DNA from: Mitsuokella sp. oral taxon 131 str. W9106
GTDB taxonomy: Bacteria > Bacillota > Negativicutes > Selenomonadales > Selenomonadaceae
Assembly (NCBI RefSeq): GCF_000469545.1
Contig: NZ_KI273057.1
Span: 62,001-126,000, forward strand
DNA: 64,000 bases
Direction of reading: 5' to 3'
Shown here: positions 58,663-64,000 of the stretch, one piece after another
How positions within the stretch are numbered: the stretch's first letter is position 1
Layout: the number at the start of each line of letters is the position of its first letter
Program-made: the position numbers and the translations under genes
The notes under the pieces: model-generated
Told to the model about the DNA's origin: nothing
Databases searched by the model: none
The model's input: the letters and a program-made list of their open reading frames with translations, nothing else

Positions 58663-61287
58663 TTGAAGTACATGAGTGGCAATGAGCTGCGCGAGGCGTA
58701 TTTGCAGTTTTTCGCGGAAAAGAAGGGGCATCTTCGGTTGCCGAGCTTCTCACTCATCCCGCAGGATGACCCGACTCTCCTTTTGATCGGTGCGGGCATG
58801 GCTCCACTGAAGCCATTTTTTACGGGCAAGATGAAGCCGCCCCGCACGCGCGTGACGACGAGCCAGCGCTGCGTCCGCACAGGTGACATCGAAAACGTCG
58901 GTCGCACGGCACGCCATCAGACGTATTTTGAGATGCTCGGCAATTTTTCATTTGGCGATTATTTCAAGGGCGAGGCGATTCCTTGGGCATGGGAGTTTCT
59001 GACGGAAGTCGTCGAACTGCCAAAGGAAAAGCTTTGGGTCACGGTCTACCCCGATGATACAGAAGCCATCGAGATTTGGAAGTCGCAGCCAGGCTTCCCA
59101 CGGGATCACATCGTCAAACTCAATGATAATTTTTGGGAGATCGGTCCCGGACCGTGTGGGCCAGACTCTGAGATATACATTGATCTAGGCGAGGAGCGCG
59201 GCTGCGGCAGCCCGACGTGCGCCGTCGGCTGCGATTGTGATCGCTATCTTGAAATTTGGAATCTTGTCTTTACGCAGTACGACCGCCAGGAAGACGGGTC
59301 GTACGAGAACCTCGCACATAAGAACATCGATACGGGCTGTGGTCTTGAACGCCTCGCGTCTGTCTTGCAGAAGAAGCAGACGAACTTTGAGACAGACCTC
59401 CTCTACCCGATCATCGAGTATGCAGAAAAGGTATCGGGGCTTTCCTACGGGAAGGACGAGAAGAGCGACGTCTCGCTAAAGGTCATCGCCGACCATGCGC
59501 GCTCGATGGCGATCATGATCATGGACGGCATCCTTCCGTCGAATGAGGGGCGCGGTTACGTCCTTCGCCGTATCCTGCGCCGCGCGATTCGCCATGGGCG
59601 CATGCTCGGCATCAAAGGGAAATTCCTCGAAGGGGCCGTCGATGCGGTTGTCGGCATTTACCGCGGTGCGCGCGACTTCGAGGAGCTCGTCAACAAGGCA
59701 GACTACATCAAAAAGGTCATCTCGCTCGAGGAAGACCGTTTCGCTGCTACGCTCAATCAGGGGATGGAACTTCTTGACCACGAGATCGAAGCGGTTCGGA
59801 AGGCGGGTGGGAAGGAACTTCCAGGAAAAGTCGTATTCCGTCTTTACGATACGTTTGGCTTCCCTTGGGAGCTCACGGAAGAGATCGCACACGAGAATGA
59901 AATGGAAATTGACTCGAAAGGGTTCGAGTCTGCGATGGAAGAGCAGCGCACGCGTGCACGCAACGCGCGTGTCAAGAATGAGCGCGTCGCAGTCCCAGAC
60001 CTCTCCAAGATCGATGTCTCGGCACTCACGCTCGATGAGAAGGCGACGGAGGCAAAAGTCGTCGCGATTTGGAAGGACGGCGTTCTTGTCGATACGATTA
60101 CGGATGGGGAAGAGGCAGGCATCATCCTGAGCACGACGCCCTTCTACGCAGAAGGCGGCGGACAGGTCGGCGATGCAGGCACCTTTGTCAGCGCGTTCGG
60201 CCACATCAGGGTTTCGAATGCAAAGAAGCTGCCCGATGGAACGGTCTACCACATTTCGTATGTCGAGGAGGGGCAGCTTTCCGTCGGCGAGACGGTCAAG
60301 ATCGAAGTCGACCAAGTCAAGAAGCTCGCGTCTGCACGTAACCATACGGCGACGCATCTCTTGCAGGCGGCACTCAAGAAGGTCGTCGGTGCGCAGATCC
60401 ATCAAGCGGGATCTTCGGTCACGCCAGAGCGCCTGCGCTTCGATTTTACGAATTTTGAACCTGTCACGGAACAGCAGCTCGCAGATGTCGAATCGCTCGT
60501 CAACGAGGAAATCCTGAAAGGGCAGGACGTTGTAATCGAGCATATGACTCTCAATGAGGCGAAAAAAGCTGGTGCGATGGCACTTTTCGCTGAGAAATAC
60601 GGCGACGTCGTCCGCGTCGTTAAGGTACCTGGATTCTCAATGGAGCTCTGTGCCGGTTCACACGTACGGAACGTCGGAGAGATTGGCATGTTCAAGATCA
60701 TCAGCGAGACGGGCATCGCATCTGGCGTGCGCCGCATTGAGGCTCTGACTGGTAAGGCGGCGCTCGACTATGCGAATGCGCGCATGATGCTTCTCGCGCA
60801 GGCAGCAGCTCAGCTTAGGACGAATGAAGAGGGCGTGCCGAGCGCGATCGAGAAATTGCGGGCAGAGAAGAAGGAAGCCGATGCGAAACTCGCCGAAGTC
60901 GAGGCGTTGCACGAAAAGGCGGATGCACAGCAGCTTCTTACGGCGATGCAAGAAATTGCAGGCGTACACGTCGTAACAGGCAAGGCGAATGTAGAAGGTA
61001 TGGACGCACTTCGCGATGTCGCCGATCTCTTGCTCACGAAGATGGAGGGCGGTATCATTGTTCTCGCCTGCGCGAATGGCGAAAAGGCAAATCTTGTCGT
61101 CAAAGCATCGAAAGATGCTGTTGCAAAAGGCATCCATGCAGGCAGGATAGTCAAGGAGGCGGCAGCAGTCGTCAGTGGCGGCGGCGGCGGCCGCCCCGAC
61201 ATGGCACAGGCAGGCGGCAAGAATCCAGCGGCAATTCCGCAGGCACTTGAAAAGGCAGTCCAAGCCATCCAGGCGCAGCTCGCATAA
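58663..61287 (+). CDS. alaS: Alanyl-tRNA synthetase
   Basis: 874 residues. The class II catalytic domain (about 1-250) has MSGNELREAYLQFFAEKKGH, RTGDIENVGRTARHQTYFEMLGN and GCGLERLA. The editing domain has RNHTATHLLQAAL and CAGSHVRNVGEIG, whose His and Cys residues bind zinc. The DHHA1/C-Ala end has GGGGGRPDMAQAGG. The start TTG 58663 is preferred because GGAGG (58649-58653) lies nine bases before it; ATG 58672 is 18 bases from that site. A small hairpin AAGGGA...TCCCTT around 58622-58645 precedes the ribosome binding site. Confidence 0.95.
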   Translation: MKYMSGNELREAYLQFFAEKKGHLRLPSFSLIPQDDPTLLLIGAGMAPLKPFFTGKMKPPRTRVTTSQRCVRTGDIENVGRTARHQTYFEMLGNFSFGDYFKGEAIPWAWEFLTEVVELPKEKLWVTVYPDDTEAIEIWKSQPGFPRDHIVKLNDNFWEIGPGPCGPDSEIYIDLGEERGCGSPTCAVGCDCDRYLEIWNLVFTQYDRQEDGSYENLAHKNIDTGCGLERLASVLQKKQTNFETDLLYPIIEYAEKVSGLSYGKDEKSDVSLKVIADHARSMAIMIMDGILPSNEGRGYVLRRILRRAIRHGRMLGIKGKFLEGAVDAVVGIYRGARDFEELVNKADYIKKVISLEEDRFAATLNQGMELLDHEIEAVRKAGGKELPGKVVFRLYDTFGFPWELTEEIAHENEMEIDSKGFESAMEEQRTRARNARVKNERVAVPDLSKIDVSALTLDEKATEAKVVAIWKDGVLVDTITDGEEAGIILSTTPFYAEGGGQVGDAGTFVSAFGHIRVSNAKKLPDGTVYHISYVEEGQLSVGETVKIEVDQVKKLASARNHTATHLLQAALKKVVGAQIHQAGSSVTPERLRFDFTNFEPVTEQQLADVESLVNEEILKGQDVVIEHMTLNEAKKAGAMALFAEKYGDVVRVVKVPGFSMELCAGSHVRNVGEIGMFKIISETGIASGVRRIEALTGKAALDYANARMMLLAQAAAQLRTNEEGVPSAIEKLRAEKKEADAKLAEVEALHEKADAQQLLTAMQEIAGVHVVTGKANVEGMDALRDVADLLLTKMEGGIIVLACANGEKANLVVKASKDAVAKGIHAGRIVKEAAAVVSGGGGGRPDMAQAGGKNPAAIPQALEKAVQAIQAQLA

Positions 61288-61297
61288 ACAGAAGGAA

Positions 61298-61330
61298 GAG
61301 CCTCCCTCACATGAGGGAGGTTCCTCTTTT
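61298..61330 (+). terminator. Rho-independent terminator after alaS
   Basis: A perfect 9-bp core stem CCTCCCTCA (61301-61309) / TGAGGGAGG (61312-61320), extended by GAG/TTC, ending in CTCTTTT. It reaches close to the next gene's ribosome binding site. Confidence 0.85.
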
Positions 61331-61344
61331 CGGAGGTGAAAGTC

Positions 61345-62349
61345 GTGGAAGTAGACATTACACAAAACGTGATGCGGTTTTTTCGATATGGTCTTTTGGG
61401 ATTCTTTATGCTCGCTGTCCTCGTGGCAGGCGGCATCTACATTTATCAGTACCATCCATCGTATTTGACGGCGGATGCAGAGGTTGCGGGCACAGCAGTG
61501 GAGATCAAGGCGCAGTCGGATGGCAAGATCGTGGAGCTTCTTGTCGAAGATGGTTCCGAGGTAGAGGCGGGAACGCCAATCGCAAGGCTTGCGCCGAATG
61601 TGACCGAGGATGAGATCGCGCAGCTTGAGCAGACTGCTGCACTGGCGGAACGCAATTTGAAGGAATTGCAGCAGGGACAGAAAGTGACTATTCCGGCAAC
61701 AGAGGCGTCTGCTGCGGGAACGAATCCTGCAGCGCAGCAGGACCTTGCGAATGCAGCAGCGCGCATGCAGCGCATGAATGAGCTCTTTGAAATGGGTGCA
61801 ATCAGTGCCGTAAAACGCGATGAAGCGGCAGCGGATTACGATGCGGCACAGGCTGCTGCGAATAGTTCGCCACCTGCTGCATCGTATCAGACGATCACAC
61901 AGAAGGCGAGTCCTGAAATGCTCAAAAATGCAGAACTTCAGCTTAAACAGGCAAGGGCGGCACTCGAAAGTGCGCAGCAAGCGATGAAAGCGACGGAAAT
62001 CACAGCGCCGGTTTCAGGCACAGTCTCATATGGCGATCTTGCTGTCGGCTCCTCCGTTCGGGCAGGTGATTCCATCGCAAGCATTCGTGATGTGAACGAC
62101 GTATGGGTTGCGGCAAGGATCCCTGCACGTGAAAAGGAGATCGTTCATCTCGGGCAGCTCATCGACTACGAGATGGATGGCCATCACGTGCAAGGAACGA
62201 TTCAGGAAGTCGTCGATGCGCAGCCATCCGATGATGTGGATTCGGATGAGGCACAAATGGTGACGGTCAAAATTTCCGTGCCGAACGACGCGGATTTTTC
62301 GATTGTCTCCGGCATGGAAGCAAACGTTCGCTTTCCGATCAGGAAGTAA
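61345..62349 (+). CDS. HlyD-family membrane fusion (periplasmic adaptor) protein
   Basis: 334 residues. A single N-terminal membrane helix (about 12-33), a biotinyl/lipoyl-like half (VEIKAQSDGKIVELLVEDGSEVEAGTPI), a coiled coil (about 90-215, rich in Gln, Ala, Glu) and the returning half ITAPVSGTVSYGDLAVGSSVRAGD with a barrel domain VWVAARIPARE. It links an inner-membrane transporter to an outer-membrane channel, fitting a diderm. No ABC, MFS or TolC gene is in the window. GTG 61345 is preferred because GGAGG (61332-61336) is 8 bases upstream; GTG 61336 overlaps that site. Confidence 0.88.
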   Translation: MEVDITQNVMRFFRYGLLGFFMLAVLVAGGIYIYQYHPSYLTADAEVAGTAVEIKAQSDGKIVELLVEDGSEVEAGTPIARLAPNVTEDEIAQLEQTAALAERNLKELQQGQKVTIPATEASAAGTNPAAQQDLANAAARMQRMNELFEMGAISAVKRDEAAADYDAAQAAANSSPPAASYQTITQKASPEMLKNAELQLKQARAALESAQQAMKATEITAPVSGTVSYGDLAVGSSVRAGDSIASIRDVNDVWVAARIPAREKEIVHLGQLIDYEMDGHHVQGTIQEVVDAQPSDDVDSDEAQMVTVKISVPNDADFSIVSGMEANVRFPIRK

Positions 62350-62358
62350 AGGGTGCTC

Positions 62359-62387
62359 TTGTTACTTCGCTTATTTTCCGCTATAAT
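62359..62387 (+). promoter_or_regulatory. Promoter of trmL
   Basis: TTGTTA (62359-62364), a 17-nt spacer and TATAAT (62382-62387), immediately after the HlyD gene. Confidence 0.75.
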
Positions 62388-62411
62388 CTACTATTAACGG
62401 GTGGGAATATA

Positions 62412-62897
62412 TTGCATATCGTATTGATTGAGCCGGAGATTCCCGGTAATACAGGGAATGTAGCACGCCTCTGCGCAGCGACAGGAATCGAGCTGCACCT
62501 TGTAAAGCCGCTCGGTTTTTCGACTGACGACAAGCATCTGAAACGTGCGGGGCTAGACTACTGGCATCTCGTCAAAGTGCACTATCACGAAAATTTTGAT
62601 GCGGTTCTTTCCTGCTATGCCGGGCATGCCTTTCATTACTGTTCGACAAAGGCGCCTCGCTCGCATACGGAAGCACACTATACGGAGACGGATATGCTCG
62701 TTTTCGGCAAGGAGTCGGCAGGGATCCCTGAATCTATCCTAAAGGTGCATTGGATGGAATGCATCCGCATTCCAATGATTGCGGAAGCGCGATCGCTGAA
62801 CCTTTCCAATGCAGTTGCCGTCATCGCGTACGAGGCGATGCGCCAGCTCGGCTTTTCCTCACTTGCTACGTGCGGACCGGGGCTTCGATCGCTCTGA
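62412..62897 (+). CDS. trmL: tRNA (cytidine/uridine-34-2'-O)-methyltransferase
   Basis: 161 residues, a SPOUT methyltransferase. IVLIEPEIPGNTGNVARLCAATG opens the protein, KPLGFS and KRAGLDYW follow, and the C-terminal trefoil knot shows VFGKESAGIP and SLNLSNAVAVIAYEAMRQ. It methylates the wobble ribose of tRNA-Leu species. The start is TTG 62412, with GGTGGGA (62400-62406) upstream; there is no nearby ATG. It is followed closely by murB. Confidence 0.93.
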   Translation: MHIVLIEPEIPGNTGNVARLCAATGIELHLVKPLGFSTDDKHLKRAGLDYWHLVKVHYHENFDAVLSCYAGHAFHYCSTKAPRSHTEAHYTETDMLVFGKESAGIPESILKVHWMECIRIPMIAEARSLNLSNAVAVIAYEAMRQLGFSSLATCGPGLRSL

Positions 62898-62923
62898 TTT
62901 CTATAGGAATGGGAATGACGTAA

Positions 62924-63835
62924 ATGGAAACAGCATTTATTGAGGCGTGCCGCTCCTTTATTGAGCCGAATCGCTTTCGGCTCGATGAGCCAATGAAGCT
63001 TCATACGACATTTAAGATTGGCGGACCTGCAGACTGCTTGATTTTTCCTGCTTCGATGGAAGAAGTGGAGCGCGTCATGGCACTCGTCAAAAAATACGAC
63101 TTGCCACTCACGATCCTCGGCAACGGCTCCAATGTCCTCGTACAGGACGGCGGCATTCGTGGTGTCGTCGTGAAGTTCGCGCGTCCGATGGGGGCGATCC
63201 GCTGTGAAGGCGCGCGCATCATCGCAGCCTCCGGCGCACTCCTGAAAGACGTTTCGGAGTCTGCTGCCGCAAACGGACTCACGGGGCTTGAATTTGCCTG
63301 TGGAATTCCTGGCAGTGTCGGCGGCGCGTTATTTATGAATGCAGGAGCCTACGATGGCGAGATGAAAAACGTAGCGGATCGCGTTCGCACAGTTGATGCG
63401 AATGGGACGGTGCACCAATATGAGCGCGCATCGCTCGACCTTGGCTATCGCCATAGTGCCTTTCAGCAAAACGGAGAAGCAATCGTCGAAGTGGAGTTCT
63501 TACTGAGAAAGGGTACGGAGCAGGATATTCGCGCGAAGATGGAGGACTTTACGAATCGGCGCGAGTGCAAGCAGCCGCTTGAAATGCCGAGCGCGGGCAG
63601 CACGTTCAAACGCCCGGCTGGCTACTTTGCAGGAACGCTCATCGATCAGACGGGACTGAAGGGATTGACTGTCGGCGGCGCACAGGTCTCGACGAAGCAC
63701 GCGGGGTTCGTCGTCAATATCGGCGGCGCGACGGCAGCCGATATCCGCGATCTCATCAAGGAAGTGCAGAAGCGCGTTTACGCAGCGCATGGCGTCCGGC
63801 TTTATCCCGAAGTTCGCATTATCGGCGAACCGTAA
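62924..63835 (+). CDS. murB: UDP-N-acetylenolpyruvoylglucosamine reductase
   Basis: 303 residues. It completes UDP-MurNAc synthesis with FAD and NADPH. TFKIGGPADCLIFP, GNGSNVLVQDGGIRGVVVK and GIPGSVGGALFMNAGAYDGEM bind FAD. SAGSTFKRP carries the Ser that protonates the enolpyruvyl group, and the terminal LYPEVRIIG has the catalytic Glu. This is the type without the longer E. coli-type C-terminal insertion. ATG 62924 follows AGGAATGGGA. Confidence 0.95.
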   Translation: METAFIEACRSFIEPNRFRLDEPMKLHTTFKIGGPADCLIFPASMEEVERVMALVKKYDLPLTILGNGSNVLVQDGGIRGVVVKFARPMGAIRCEGARIIAASGALLKDVSESAAANGLTGLEFACGIPGSVGGALFMNAGAYDGEMKNVADRVRTVDANGTVHQYERASLDLGYRHSAFQQNGEAIVEVEFLLRKGTEQDIRAKMEDFTNRRECKQPLEMPSAGSTFKRPAGYFAGTLIDQTGLKGLTVGGAQVSTKHAGFVVNIGGATAADIRDLIKEVQKRVYAAHGVRLYPEVRIIGEP

Positions 63836-63852
63836 TACGATATGAGTCAATA

Positions 63853-63872
63853 GGCCCTTCGGGGTCTTTTTT
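63853..63872 (+). terminator. Rho-independent terminator after murB
   Basis: The stem GGCCC (63853-63857) / GGGTC (63862-63866) with a TTCG tetraloop, followed by six Ts. Confidence 0.85.
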
Positions 63873-63956
63873 GTGTTTCGGCAGGATTTTCCACAAATGT
63901 TCAGAATATTATAGGCATAAGGAAGAAGCATGTATTGAGGCAAAGGAGGAATCGTC

Positions 63957-64000
63957 ATGAGACTTGAATTCCTGGGTGCAGCGCATACGGTCACAGGCTC
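63957..64000 (+). CDS. Metallo-beta-lactamase-fold protein, N-terminal fragment
   Basis: Only the first 14 full codons are inside the window: MRLEFLGAAHTVTG. This N terminus is typical of MBL-fold hydrolases of the beta-CASP/RNA-processing type (LGAA.TVTGS). AAAGGAGGA (63942-63950) precedes the ATG at 63957. The metal-binding HxHxDH motif would lie outside, so the family assignment is tentative. Confidence 0.6.
   Translation, partial: MRLEFLGAAHTVTG

Noticed and set aside
1-64000. tRNA, rRNA, transposon or prophage genes
   Set aside because: No cloverleaf-like sequences, rRNA motifs, transposase or integrase reading frames or target-site repeats were recognised. A tRNAscan-SE and ISfinder run would settle this.

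Overview
The window is a 64 kb stretch of densely coding chromosome (genes on both strands, mostly +, estimated mid-50s % G+C) from a diderm Firmicute, most likely a Selenomonas-like member of the Negativicutes. This placement is an inference from gene content. An outer-membrane two-partner secretion pair, TonB-free but needing an outer membrane, sits beside Firmicutes hallmarks: PolC, AddAB, RNase Y/YmdB, IreB, a T-box leader, ComFB and an Asp23-domain protein. No rRNA, tRNA, CRISPR array, transposase or integrase was seen, so the window reads as stable core chromosome with one accessory surface locus at its left edge.

Layout: (1) 1-11237, the end of a TpsB transporter gene and a 3584-residue TpsA adhesin with a TPS domain, a long repeat-rich shaft, seven MBG modules, a Gly/Ser linker and a C-terminal cap, closed by a perfect terminator. 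(2) 11257-17578, YhcH-family protein, fused PurL, a DUF2156 protein, a small unknown protein and TadA. (3) 17570-23973, tryptophan biosynthesis: a promoter inside the tadA stop, a Trp-specifying T-box leader with terminator, then trpF-trpC-trpB-trpA, a small unknown gene, trpE and trpG. trpD is not here. (4) 23986-29309, RNase Y, an unknown 183-residue protein, YmdB, a PHP phosphoesterase, a P-loop/Asp23 fusion protein and ComFB. (5) 29334-32327 on the minus strand, an aminotransferase, an Lrp/AsnC regulator and class II FBP aldolase. (6) 32384-35816, a DUF47-PiT phosphate-transport pair and a nucleoside kinase. (7) 35831-39165 on the minus strand, a ZnuA-like lipoprotein, an acyltransferase, a SIMPL-domain protein and an ASCH-like protein. 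(8) 39386-55838, L,D-transpeptidase, then the tightly packed polA-coaE-lytic transglycosylase-polC-addB-addA run for replication, repair and recombination. (9) 55830-64000, dapB, asd, ireB, ruvX, alaS, an HlyD-type membrane fusion protein, trmL, murB and the start of a metallo-beta-lactamase-fold protein.

Points most worth following: PolC lacks the proofreading exonuclease domain normally inserted in its PHP domain, and the neighbouring PolA has also lost its 3'-5' exonuclease residues. A P-loop NTPase is fused to an Asp23 domain next to a PHP phosphoesterase. The trp cluster lacks trpD and has an unusual order under one T-box. The best-placed initiation codon of rny by Shine-Dalgarno spacing is ATC.
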